A stretch of DNA of 64,000 nucleotides from Cynocephalus volans (taxonomy: Eukaryota > Chordata > Mammalia > Dermoptera > Cynocephalidae), in assembly GCF_027409185.1 (NCBI RefSeq), contig NC_084474.1:10037382-10101381 (forward strand), given 5' to 3'. Shown piece after piece: positions 10,350 to 21,621 of the stretch. A program made the translations under genes and the position numbers. Every line of letters starts with the position of its first letter. The stretch's first letter is position 1. A model generated the notes under the pieces. It saw only the letters and a list, made by a program, of their open reading frames with translations. It was not told the DNA's origin and did not search any database.

Positions 10350-13300
10350 TTTTTTTGTTTCTTTGTTTGTTTGTTTGTTTTTGCTCTTTTATTTTATTTA
10401 TTTTTTTAAAAATTTTATTTTGTCTATATACATTGTGGTTGATTATTGTTGCCCCTTACCAAAACCTCCCTCCCTCCTCCCTCTCCTCCCTCCCCCCGAA
10501 CAATGTCCTTTCTGTTTGCTTGTTGCATCAACTTCAAGTAATTGTGGTTGTTATATCTTCTTCACCACCCCCCCCGGTTTGTGTGTGTGTGTGTGTGTGT
10601 GTAAATTTATATATTAATTTTTAGCTCTCACCAATAAGTGAGAATATGTGGTATTTCTCTTTATGTGCCTGACTCGTTTTACTTAATATAATTCTCTCAA
10701 AGTCCATCCATGTTGTTGCAAATGGCAGTATTTCATTCGTTTTTATAGCTGAGTAGTATTCCATTCTGTAGATGTACCACATTTTCCATATCCACTCATC
10801 CGATGATGGGCATTTGGGCTGGTTCCAACTCTTGGCTATTGTAAAGAGTGCTGCGATAAACATTGGGGAACAGGTATACCTTCAACTTCATGATTTCCAT
10901 TCCTCTGGTTATATTCCAAGCAGTGGGATAGCTGGGTCATATGGTAGATCTATCTGCAATTGTTTGAGGAACCTCCATACCATTTTCCATAGAGGCTGTA
11001 CCATTTTGCAGTCCCACCAACAATGTATGAGAGTTCCTTTTTCTCCGCAACCTCGCCAGCATTTATCGTTCAGAGTCTTTTGGATTTTAGCCATCCTAAC
11101 TCGGGTTAGATGGTATCTCAGTGTGGTTTTGATTTGCATTTCCCGAATGTTGAGTGATGTTGAGCATTTTTTCATATGTCTGTTGGCCATTTGTATATCT
11201 TCCTTAGAGAAATGCCTACTTAGCTCTTTTGCCCATTTTTTAATTGGGTTGCTTGTTTTTTTCTTGTAAAGTTGTTTGAGTTCCTTATATATTCTGGATA
11301 TTAATCCTTTGTCAGATGTATGTTTTGCAAATATTTTCTCTCACTCTGTTGGTTGTCTTTTAACTCTATTAATTGTTTCTTTTGCTGTGCAGAAGCTTTT
11401 AGTTTGATATAATCCCATTTCTTTATTTTTCCTTTGGTTGCCCATGCTTTTGGGGTCGTATTCATGAAGTCTGTGTCCAGTCCTATTTCCTGAAGTGTTT
11501 CTCCTATGTTTTCTTTAAGAAGTTTTATTGTTTCAGGGTGTATATTTAAATCCTTAATCCATTTTGACTTGATTTTAGTATATAGTGAGAGGTACGGGTC
11601 TAGTTTCATTCTCCTGCATATGGATATGCAGTTATACCAGCACCATTTGCTGAAGAGGTAGTCCTTTCCCCAGTGAATAGGCTTGGTGCCTTTGTCAAAG
11701 ATCAGCTGGCAGTAAGTGTGTGGGTTGATTTCTGGATTCTCTATTCTATTCCATTGATCGGTGTGTCTGTTTTTATGCCAGTACCATACTGTTTTGGTTA
11801 TTATAGCTTTGTAGTATAGCTTAAAGTCAGGTAGTGTTATGCCTCCAGCTTTATTTTTTTGCTCAGCATTGCTTTGGCTATGCGTGGTCTTTTATTATTC
11901 CTTATAAATGTCTGCATAGTTCTTTCCATTTCTGAGAAAAATGTCTTTGGAATTTTGATGGGGATTGCATTGAATTTGTATGTCACTTTGGGTAGTATGG
12001 ACATTTTCACTATGTTGATTCTTCCAATCCAAGAGCATGGGATATCTTTCCATCTTCTTGTATCCTCTCTAATTTCTCTCAGCAGTGGTTTGTAGTTCTC
12101 ATTATAGAGATTTTTCACCTCCTTGGTTAACTCAATTCCTAAGTATTTTATTTTTTGGGTGGCTATTGTAAATGGGCAGGCTTTCTTGATTTCTCGTTCT
12201 GCATGTTCACTATTGGAGAAAAGAAATGCTACTGATTTTTGTGTGTTCATTTTGTATCCTGCTACTGTGCTGAAATCATTTATCAATTCCAACAGTTTTT
12301 TTGTAGAAGTTTTAGGCTGTTCGATACATAGGATCATGTCATCTGCAAACAGGGACAGTTTGACTTCATCTTTTCCAATCTGGATGCCCTTTATTTCCTT
12401 CTCTTCTCTGATTGCTCTGGCTAGTACTTCCAACACTATGTTGAATAGGAGTGGTGAGAGTGGGCATCCTTGTCTAGTTCCTGTTCTTAAAGGAAAAGCT
12501 TTCAGCTTTTGCCATTCAGGATGATATTGGCAGTGGGTTTGGCATATATGGCTTTAATTATGTTGAGATACTTTCCCTCTATACCTAGCTTATAGAGGGT
12601 CTTTGTCATGAATGAGTGCTGAACTTTATCAAATGCTTTTTCAGCATCTATAGAGATGATCATATGGTCCTTGTGTATGACTTTATTAATATGGTGTATC
12701 ACATTTATTGATTTGCATATGTTGAACCAACCTTGCATCCCTGGGATGAATCCCACTTGATCATGGTGAATAATTTTACATATGTGTTGCTGTATTCTGT
12801 TTGCTAGTATTTTAGTGAGGATTTTTGCATCTATATTCATCAAGGATATCGGCCTGTAGCTTTCTTTTTTGGTTATATCTTTACCTGGTTTTGGTATCAG
12901 GATGATGTTTGCTTCATAGAATGAGTTTGGGAGATTTACGTCTGTTTCAGTCTTTTGGAATAGTTTGTAAAGAATTGGTGTCAATTCCTCTTTGAATGTT
13001 TGGTAAAATTCTGCTGTGAATCCATCTGGTCCTGGGCTTTTCTTTGTTGGGAGCCTTCTGATAACAGCTTCAATCTCCTTTATTGTTCTTGGTCTGTTCA
13101 AATTTTCTACATCTTCATGCTTCAGTTTTGGGAGCTTGTGTGTGTCCAGAAATTCATCCATTTCCTCCAAATTTTCAAATTTGTTGGCATATAGTTGTTT
13201 ATAGTAGTCTCAAATGATTCCTTGTATTTCAGATGAATCAGTTGTAATATCGCCTTTTTCATTTCTAATTATTGTTATTTGAATCTTCTCTCTTCTTTTT

Positions 13301-14391
13301 TTTTGTTAGCCATGCTAATGGTTTGTCAATTTTATTTATCTTTTCAAAAAACCAACTTTTTGATTCATTGATCTTTTGTATTGTTTTTTCGTTTTCAATT
13401 TCATTCAGTTCTGCTCTGATCTTAATGATTTCTTTCCGTCTGCTAACTTTAGGTTTGGATTGTTCTTGTTTTTCTAGTTCTTTAAGGTGAAGTGTTAGGT
13501 TGTTCACTTGCCATCTTTCCATTCTTCTGAAATGAGCATTTAATGCAATAAATTTCCCCCTTAATACTGCTTTTGCAGTATCTCACAGGTTTTGGTATGA
13601 TGTATCATTGTTTTTATTAGTTTCAATAAATTTTTTGATTTCCTGCTTGATTTCTTCTTGGACCCATATGTCATTAAGTAGAATGCTGTTTAATTTCCAC
13701 GTGTTTGTATAGTTTCCAGAGTTTCATTTGTTATTAATTTCTAGTTTTAATCCATTGTGGTCTGAGAAGATACATGGGATAATTCCAATTTTTTTGAATT
13801 TATTGAGACCTGATTTGTGACCTAATATGTGATCTATCCTGGAGAATGATCCATGTGCTGATGAGAAGAATGAATATTCTGAGGCTGTTGGGTGGAATGT
13901 TCTGTAGATATCTGCTAGTTCCAAATGGTCTAGAGTATTGTTCAGATCTTGTGTTTCTCTACTGATTCTTTGCCTAGATGATCTGTTCAATATTGACAGT
14001 GGGGTGTTCAGGTCCCCTGCTATTATGGTATTAGTGTCTATTTCCTTCTTTAGGTCTAATAGAGTTTGTTCTATAAATCTGGCTGCTCCAACATTGGGTG
14101 CATACATATTTATGATTGTTATGTCTTTTTGATCTATCAGTCCTTTTATCATTATGTAGTGTCCCTCGTTGTCTCTTTTTATGGTTTTTAGTTTAAAGTC
14201 TATTTTGTCAGATATAAGAATAGCTACGCCAGTGGTTTTTCTTTTCTGTTTGCATGGTAAATCTTTTTCCATCCTTTCACTCTTAGTCTGTGTGAATCTT
14301 TATGGTTGAGGTGGGTCTCTTGTAGGCAGCATATAGTTGGGTCCTCCTTTTTAATCCAGTCAGCCAGTCTGTGTCTTTTGATTGGGGAATT
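10350..14391 (-). mobile_element. Lineage L1, 4.0 kb, 5'-truncated, inside proviral RNase H
   Basis: The 3' end is on the left. It has an A-rich tail (T-rich on the plus strand, 10350-10410), a 3' UTR with a G-rich polypurine stretch (C-rich here, 10463-10500) and a TG run (10578-10602). ORF2 follows toward the right: the C-terminal region (10909-11609), RT with the FADD-type active site within 11837-12436 and the fingers and palm in 12502-13170, then the endonuclease (13724-14391). The copy starts within the first residues of the endonuclease, so ORF1 and the 5' UTR are absent. Frame breaks fall near 11200-11300, 11610-11830, 12440-12500, 13170-13265 and 13530-13720, so it is not autonomous. 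It is better preserved than the other L1s here and is younger than the provirus. Confidence 0.93.
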
Positions 14392-14404
14392 TATCCCCCT
14401 TTTA
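14392..14404. repeat. L1 target-site duplication, right copy
   Basis: This second copy of tatccccctttta matches 10337-10349 with no mismatch over 13 bases. Confidence 0.9.
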
Positions 14405-15439
14405 GAGACAGTTCCCCAGATCAAACACACATCCACTGCTACTGAGCTTTTTTTGCAATGCTGAAAAACTGATTCAACAAAGGCGTTTGCCCTTTTTTGT
14501 AGGTCATGTTAGAGCACAAGCCAACCTCCCAGGCCCTCTCACCATGGGAAACAAATTGGCTGATGCATCCACTAAAACAGTTTCCACCATTACCACTGAT
14601 CCTGTTACACAGGCACAAACTACTCACTCCCTTCATCATATTAATGCTCACACACTTAGGTTAATGTTTCAAATCACTAGAGAATAAGCTAGACAGATAG
14701 TTAAACTGTCCTTCCTGTGTTACACTCTTGCCTGTTTCCCATTTGGGAGTTAATACTCGAGGACTTGTCCCAAATATGCTTTGGCAAATGGATGTTACTC
14801 ATTTATCAGAATTTGGTAATCTGAAATATGTTCACGTGTCCATAGATACCTACAGTGGTTTTTTGCTCGCCACTTTACACACAGGAGAAGCAACCAAACA
14901 TGTTATTGCTCATTTGCTACATTGTTTTTCAATCCTGGGAATTCCAAAACAGATTAAAATGGACAATGGCCCTGGCTATACCTCCAAGACTTTCCAAGAT
15001 TTTTGTACTAGATTACAAATTCAACATATTGCAGGCATTCCCTATAACCCTCAAGGCTAAGGAATCTTCAAAAGAGCCCACTTATCCCTAAAATCTTGCC
15101 TTGCAAAAATAAAAAAAGGGAAATGGTACCTCACAAGAGGCTCCCCCAGGAATTTACTGTCATACCCTTTTCATCCTTAATTTTTTAAATCTTGATATCA
15201 ACAGCAAATCAGCAGCTGACCGTTTTTGGCATTCCGAGTCCCAATCACAATTTGCCGTGGTCAAATGGAAGGACCCCCTAGATAATTCCTGGAATGTCCC
15301 AGATCCAGTTTTGATCTGGGGTAGAGGTTCAGTCTGTGTTTTTTCTCGCACTCATAACTCAGCCAGATGGCTTCCAGAATGGCTGGTTAAACAAGTTGAT
15401 CATAACCTCTCAGCCAGGGATTCAGTAGATCCCTGAGAA

Positions 15440-17197
15440 TGTCTTTTTCTTTTCTTTTCCACAGGGGTCTTGGCAACCAGCATTTTCTTCCTGATTGTTG
15501 GTTTGTCTGGTCAACTGCCCAAGGTCCAGTCCAGCTTTGGAGATCCTGGACTCACTTGCCAATTGGTGAACAAACAGTATGGAAAACCATGTGATTGCAA
15601 GGGTGGGACCGTTTCTAGTCCTCCTACATCATATATATCTGTTGTAGATTGTGACACCCATTCAGCTTATTTGTCCTCATCATCTCCCACTTATAGTTGT
15701 GTTGAAAAACCTAAGTTCATAGCCAGAAGTGGTGGAAGCCTTAAGCCATGTCCTTGCAGCACATTTGCTGAATCTATGCATAGCACTTGTTATTCTTCAT
15801 ACCAATTGTGCACTTCTGGAAACCGCACATACTTCACAGCCACCCTGACTAAAAATTATAGGGGGACCTTTGGAGGGGATCTTGCAGGTCCTCCTTCTGC
15901 TGTTGGGCTTGCCTCAAATAAGTACGCCCAAGCCCCTTGTACAGGTTCAGTAGGTCAGCCTCTTTGTTGGTCCACCACTCCCCTCGTTCACATATCTGAT
16001 GGAGGAGGCCCTCAAGACCAAACTAGAATTCTAAAAGTGGAAACAAAAATTCAAGAAATGCATGACATTTAGTTTCCTCAACTTACCTATCACCCCCTGG
16101 CCCTGCCCAAGAACAGGGGTGATTTAGAGCTTGATCCTCAGACCTCCAACCTTCTTTATGCAACTCATAAGTTAATGCCACCAATCCTGATCTTGCTCAA
16201 AATTGTTGGCTCTGTCTGATAGTCAGACAGCCTGTCCCTGTTGCTTTTCCCGCTTCATTTCTTAATTATTCTGTTGGCCATCAGTGTTCATTAACTTTCC
16301 CTTTGCAGGTACACCCTTTACAGTTTTATAATGCTACTTGTTTCATTTCCCCTTCAGTTAATAATAGTTTTGAGGTCGGCGTTGGGTTTGCTACATTTGC
16401 AAATTGTCAGTCATTTGTCAACATTTCTACTTCCTTGTGTTCCCATAACAGTTCGGTTTTTGTCTGCGGTAGCAATAAACCTTATACCCATTTGCCCACT
16501 AACTGGACAGGGTTATGTGTTTTGGCTCTCCTTCTGCCTGATGTAGATGTTATATCTGGGAGCGAACCCATCCCTGTCCCTACTTTTGAACATACCTGGA
16601 AGACCTAAAAGGGCTATACAGCTTAATCCTTTACTTGCTGGCTTGGGAATTTCTGCAGCAGTTGCTACTGGAACTGCCGGTCTCACCCACTCTCTATCTC
16701 AATATACAAAATTGTCTACCCAGCTGATTTCGGATGTACAAGCCCTTTCCCAAACCATACAGGACCTCCAAGACCAATTAGATTCCCTGGCAGAAGTAGT
16801 CTTACAAAACAGAAGAGGTCTCGATTTACTAACTGCAGAACAAGGAGGTGTTTGTTTAGCCCTACAGGAAAGATGCTGCTTCTTTGCCAACAAATCCGGG
16901 ATAGTTTGAGACTGTATCAAACAACTACAAGACGACTTAGAAAAGAGAAGAAAACAACTGGCAGAAAACCCGCTTTGGACTGGACATAATGGATTCCTGC
17001 CTTATCTCTTACCCTTTTTAGGGCCACTTGTGGGCTTGCTTCTTTTGCTTACTTTGGGACCCCTTTTACTTAATAAAGTCACAGCCTTTGTTAAACAACA
17101 AATTGAGGCTATTCAGGCAAGGCCTATACAGGTCCATTATCAACACCTTGAGATGCAAGAACAAAGTGGTGCCTATATACCACCACATTCACCTTAA
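15440..17197 (+). pseudogene. env: Proviral env, type D (gamma-type) surface and membrane units
   Basis: Env is the glycoprotein that binds the receptor and fuses membranes. The SU N-terminal part is open from 15437 to a stop at 16070, with a hydrophobic signal-like segment (15470-15530), many cysteines and an 11-residue SDGGG-type motif (15995-16027). After a frame change near 16170 the CWLC motif appears (16204-16215), with several N-glycosylation sites beyond it. Another frame change precedes the RPKR cleavage site (16601-16612). The TM unit has a hydrophobic fusion-peptide region, heptads, an immunosuppressive-domain-like block and CX6CC (16853-16879), one in-frame TGA (16907), a membrane span (about 16995-17080) and a stop at 17195. 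No ATG exists at the start of the open frame. The gene is not functional as it stands. Confidence 0.9.
15442..15464 (+). promoter_or_regulatory. Probable env splice acceptor
   Basis: A 19-base, almost pure pyrimidine tract is followed by acag, with AG at 15463-15464, directly before the open env frame. Position and quality fit the acceptor that makes the subgenomic env mRNA in simple retroviruses. A donor in the leader (for instance aggtgagt near 5744) would pair with it. Confidence 0.7.
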
Positions 17198-17218
17198 CAA
17201 ATGCTGCCTCTGTGAGCT

Positions 17219-17357
17219 GAACTGGATAGTCAAAGATGGGTAAGAGGGTATGTCCCCCACACCACCCTAAACAAAAGGCTGCCATTAATGGCAACACATT
17301 TCTATGATGGGTACCGTGCTCGGGATGGGTTACCCCAACCTAAGACAGGCACAGTTC
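17219..17357 (+). ncRNA. CTE-like RNA export hairpin
   Basis: This lies between env and the polypurine tract, where type D viruses keep the constitutive transport element, a hairpin bound by NXF1/TAP to export unspliced RNA. Outer bases gaactg (17219-17224) can pair with cagttc (17352-17357). Loop-type motifs gatgggtaag (17235-17244) and cctaagacaggc (17339-17350) resemble the NXF1-binding internal loop. A second, decayed pair is suggested by ccctaaacaaaagg (17265-17278) and gatgggta (17306-17313). The apex is a perfect 14-base palindrome, tgccattaatggca (17280-17293). This is motif recognition; folding was not computed. Confidence 0.65.
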
Positions 17358-17378
17358 CTGAGAGGTTCTCTTGGCTTG

Positions 17379-17397
17379 AAAAAATAAAAAAGGGGGA
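17379..17397 (+). other. Polypurine tract
   Basis: An A- and G-only run broken by one T (aaaaaataaaaaaggggga) ends two bases before the 3' LTR, the normal site of plus-strand priming. Confidence 0.85.
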
Positions 17398-17399
17398 CC

Positions 17400-17778
17400 T
17401 GTCTGGGGCCAAAGAGCCCGGTCATAGCCTGCCCAGAGTCATGAAGCCCCGCCAATAGCCCTCTGGCACTAAAGATATAAATGCTGTGACCTTTCCACCT
17501 TTTTCTTCTTCTTACTGCTTGCACAGCTGTAGGCGTAGATAATGCCGCTGCTGTGGAAATGTCCATTTCCCGGAAGACTTGCCCTGTGGTTTTTCCTGGA
17601 AAACATCTGCATACTTATCTTCTGTTCCCTTTTGCTGTCTATATAAGCTGTGACCTTCTGGCTAATAAACGAGACTTGATCAGAATACTGTCTTGTCTCC
17701 ATTTCTCATGTCTCTTGTCCCATCCAATTCCCACTCCCCCCTCCAGGGTCTGCATTGAATATCCCATGGGTTGGGACA
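17400..17778 (+). repeat. 3' LTR of the provirus
   Basis: This LTR is 379 bp and starts with tgtct. Its TATA box is at 17640-17646 and its polyadenylation signal aataaa at 17664-17669, both identical to the 5' LTR. The two LTRs differ at roughly 25 positions by hand count, many of them CpG-type or other transitions. The signals would end proviral transcripts and could in principle start transcription toward the 3' end of PXDNL. Confidence 0.95.
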
Positions 17779-17784
17779 AGTCAG
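17779..17784. repeat. Proviral target-site duplication, right copy
   Basis: This copy of agtcag matches 5210-5215 exactly. Confidence 0.9.
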
Positions 17785-20700
17785 ATCCCTAAGTAACAAA
17801 GAGCATATTTTTTAAAAAGTTCACCACTACCAAGTGTACCTGATATACTCATGCTGCTTAATATTATATCTAAACAACTGTCATTTACCATTTTTGTTCT
17901 GTTTTATTATTACAAGAAGCCTTGAACCTATTTCCTGTTTTTATGCCACACACAATATAGTGATATGAACTTTAACTACATTGTTATAAAGTAGATGCCA
18001 AATTTTTACTATCTAGCCAGGATATTGTCATATCTGTCTCAACCATTTTTACATTAAAAAATATTAAGAATGTGCTGTGAGAATGAAAACAGGAGCCAAA
18101 GCCTTAGCAAGTCAATGCTGAAATTTATCGAAACACTTACAAACACATATACTATAAATACATATCTGTGCCTTCCTCCACAAATTTTCATGCTGATTTC
18201 TGGGTTCTTAGTTATCGGCTTTTGGTTCCTTTTGTTAGCTTCTGTTTTCATGTTTATTGGTGAATGACCTAAGCATAGACTTGATTTCTGTTTCCATTTC
18301 AGTGAGCACTCAAGCAGGAAAAGTCCACAGTCCATCTAAGTCTCTGCTTTGGAAAAGAGGCAGCCCTACGTTCTGTGGTGCTCCTAGACATACCTGTGAC
18401 TGTCCTGGGCTTTCTACTCCCCAGGCAATTTGGGATTTTATCCATTGCATGTTTGCTGTAGGCCTAATTTTTGATGGTAAATCTAATGGTTCATTTATAC
18501 TATCAAAGAGAAATAAGCTCGCTTACGTTCATAACCCAAATCTGAATAATTAAAACTATCAGATCCTTGTAGTAGTTACACATCAAGATACCGCTCTCCT
18601 GCTTTTGCAGTTTAGATACTTCATGGTTACACTATTTAAATGGCCACGACAAAGGTTTTTTTGTTTATTTGTTTGGTTTTGTTTGTAGTGTCACTTCCTT
18701 TGCAAATAAAGTTTGAAGATGATGAAAGTGTTGTGGGTGGTCTCCCAAAATTATAGTTGGTTTTGAAACTACCACTGTTGCTGCTGCTTGTAGAGCGTCT
18801 TGCTGCTTGGAACACTGCCCCAGGCTCACAGTCAGCATGACTCCTTATTTAAAGGTCAGCTCAGGTGTTTGGAAGCCAAGCCACTCCATCTCCGACTACC
18901 ATCGGCAATCCTGATGCCAGCATGGTGTGCTGGCTCCTGTAATTTTCTAGCTGTTAACGTAATGACACATGGCTTCAAACTGTGCTTCAGTAAATTGCTT
19001 CTTCTTAGGATCCTCTACCATTCCTGGGTCTCCTAGTGCACATGTATTTCAGTTTTAAAGAAAAAAAAAAAATCCATCACATTGCCTGAAGCTAATTGTA
19101 TAAATAAAGCCATTCCTGCATTGTGATACAAAAAGACTCCAGCTCCTGTTTCATGCCTGATTTCTTCTCTTTGATCACACAGGAATCTCCAGCACTGACT
19201 GGAAGAATATGAGAATCTCTCATCTATAATCAAGAAAGTAGTTAATACATTCAACACTTTCAGGAGACACACATTTATGTAGCTAATTAAAGAATTTAAC
19301 ACGCATTTAGTCCAACAAAATCATTGTTTAGAACAGCAAAATACTGTATTGTGGCCCTTGCCATTTAGAAATAGGGAGTGGTTAATAAGTGGATACATGG
19401 TCGACCAACATTTCTTCTCAAGATTGCAGAAAACTCAGTGATACCATGGGAATTCTTTTAATGAAAAGCAATTAGTATCTTTTCTATGGCCTACTTATTT
19501 GGACATATATTTACTAAGAGAAATCATTTTAGTTAACCCATGCAAATATGAACTGCTTTTGAGAAGAATTCTCTGCATGATTCCATCTGCCCATACTTAT
19601 TTTGTTATATTTTTATTAAAAAATAGAGACAAAAAAATAAATGTCTGGAGACCCAGATGCCTGGATTTATTAATCTGTAATTATTTTAATTGAGTGATAA
19701 AATAATGACCATATTTTGTAACAGGAGGGAAGTACAAAGTGATCTTAACCAAACACTGTTTAGAGTTTGCTTTAAAAGTTCTGTCTTGTATACTTTATGT
19801 ATTAAGAAAAATATAGTTGGGGTGGGAGTAGGAGAAATACCAAACTAGATTCTGGGGCTACACATATAAATGTAAACACATATATATGAACATGTATACA
19901 TATATATACACATATGTGTGCATATATATTACACATGCATTGTTGCTTAGCCTCCCACGGATTTGTCACCCCTTTTCCCCTGGGTGATGGAGCTGCCAAA
20001 GATTACTCAAAGCCCATCTGTTTTGAGCAGTGAGAAGCCCCAGAAAGGGGTTAGTCTCCCGGAACTTCCTCAAGCACAAGGCATTCCTTCCATTATGGAA
20101 ATTAACCACGAATTGGGGTTCTCTTCCTGCATTTATTCTCCAGACCAAGAAGCTACAGGAAGAGACATAGGTGAGGTTTTGCTAAGTACAGTTTAACAAG
20201 TTTTTCAATAGAAGCCGGTAACATTCAGTAAAAACCAGTCAGATGACATTCTGTTAGGCAATTAAGTGATCCACTAACAAAGGCTTGATTTAGCCGACAT
20301 TCCTTTTCCCTCTAGCAGCTTTTTAGTAACTTTACATATCAATTAGTAACTATCTGTCTTAGAATCAGCAGCCTTGCTGTGTTACAATTCTTATCTTGCA
20401 ACAGAGACTCAATGCCCTGGGGGAAATTTCCTGTCCAAAGGCTTTGGAAAACCAGGCCCTGTGAGGTATTTTTGCTTTATGAATCCTCTACAATACATAT
20501 ACCTACATATATGCACATATACATACATATGCCTGATACACACATACATTATACACATGCATACATGCACACACCCTTATATATGCATTCCAAAGAAACA
20601 TTGCTCCTGTAACCATAAGTACCTTTCAAATAATTTGGTTTGTGTGACTCTTATTTTCATTTGAACCTCAAAAACCTCAAACACGGAGTGGAAGCACGTC

Positions 20701-21036
20701 CTTTACTGCTGTGTTACCATCTGACAGATCATGACTGCAGTGCTCTAAGCAGCACAATTGTTTTTTTTTTAAGGCATATGCCTGGCTTTTAACATATGGC
20801 TTTTCCAGGCCACAGGGCCTTGACTGTATACACAGGTTGCAAAGCAGGCAGTACACAGTTTGGCTGTCATTATTTCCTCTGATTTTTAAAGATATCATTT
20901 CAAATTCCTTGTCATTCACAATAGTAGTGATGTCTCCAAAGACAATGATTCCAATTAGAAGACTCCACTTAGGTGTTTTTCCCCTCTCCGTGTACTTCTG
21001 TAACCCTTCATTGACAATGCATAATAATGCCCAGGT
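17785..21036. other. Intergenic, AT-rich, no gene seen
   Basis: No reading frame here looks coding. I see only low-complexity TATA/CATA-rich stretches (19865-19935 and 20500-20590) and short homopolymers. Nothing recognisable continues the L1 that flanks the left side of the provirus. Confidence 0.6.
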
Positions 21037-21338
21037 TCACTCATGTTGTTGCAAATGACAGGATTTCCTTCTTTTTAAAGGCTGAATAATCTTTCGTGGT
21101 GTATATATACCACATTTTCTTTATCCATTCATCTATTGATAGACACTTAAATTGATTCCATATCTTGTCTATTGTGAGTAACACTGCAGTGGACATGGGA
21201 GTGCAGATATCTCTTTAACATTCTGATTTCACTTCCTTTTAATATACCTAGTAGTGAAATTGAGGGATCTTGAGGAACTATCGTACTGTTTTCCATAAAG
21301 GCTAGACTAACTTACATTCCCACCAACAGTGTGCAAGG
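21037..21338 (-). mobile_element. L1 ORF2 3'-end fragment
   Basis: On the minus strand this is the C-terminal end of L1 ORF2 and adjoining sequence, close in content to the plus-strand L1 at 4040-4360. It is short and degraded, with no open frame. The sequence after 21339 changes character abruptly. Confidence 0.75.
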
Positions 21339-21621
21339 GCCATGAAGAAAGTATCTGTTCCAAGCCCCTTCCTAAGCTTGTAGATTGCCTTCCTCGTGTT
21401 CACAGGGTGCTGTCCCTGGGTGTGTCTGTGTCCCAACCTCCTCTTCTCATAAGGACACAAGTCATATTGGATTAGTGCCCACCTTAATGACTTCATTTTA
21501 CCTAAATTAGCTTTTTAAAGACCCTATCTCCGAATACAGTCACATTCTGAGATCCTGAGGGTTAGGACTTCAACACATAATTTTCAGTGAAGAAACAATT
21601 TAACCCATAACAAGTCCCTTT
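21339..21621 (-). repeat. Possible old LTR or interspersed-repeat fragment
   Basis: The stretch has the wording of a widespread mammalian repeat read in reverse (a cataaggacacaagtcatattgg-like block, then a gaccctatctccgaa-like block). I associate it with MaLR-type LTR fragments but cannot name the family. The boundaries are approximate. Confidence 0.4.

Larger units (their letters stand above)
8619..15060 (+). pseudogene. pol: Proviral pol (RT, RNase H, integrase), multiply broken
   Basis: Pol copies viral RNA and integrates it. The RT domain opens at 8619, with motif A Asp at 8955-8957, LPQG near 9072-9083 and YMDD at 9172-9183. A stop at 9132 and a frame change before YMDD separate these parts. 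A SINE interrupts the connection region (9476-9636), followed by further stops near 9890-9970. RNase H starts around 10140 with Asp (10164), Glu (10251) and Asp (10314); the L1 (10350-14391) splits it, and its last Asp is at 14562. Integrase has Asp at 14791 and 14962. After a stop at 15058, the place of the catalytic Glu is a Lys codon (15070-15072). Integrase remnants with many stops continue to about 15400. Confidence 0.9.
5216..17778 (+). mobile_element. Full-length endogenous type-D-like betaretrovirus (provirus)
   Basis: The element has two similar LTRs (TG...CA ends), a 6-bp target duplication, a tRNA-Lys-type primer site, a polypurine tract and gag, pro, pol and env in order. Pro carries dUTPase, protease and G-patch segments, and env has a gamma-type CWLC and CX6CC layout. 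This combination is known from type D retroviruses such as the simian and squirrel-monkey viruses. A hand alignment of the LTRs gives roughly 25 substitutions in about 375 aligned bases plus two indels, so the insertion is millions of years old. Later insertions are SINEs at 6793 and 9476 and an L1 at 10350. Gag, pol and env are defective. The orientation is opposite to PXDNL, and the provirus lies beyond that gene's 3' end. Confidence 0.95.

Noticed and set aside
10772..14436. ORFs with reverse transcriptase and endonuclease content as a possible host gene
   Set aside because: They are fragments of one 5'-truncated L1 with target duplications, broken in at least five places.
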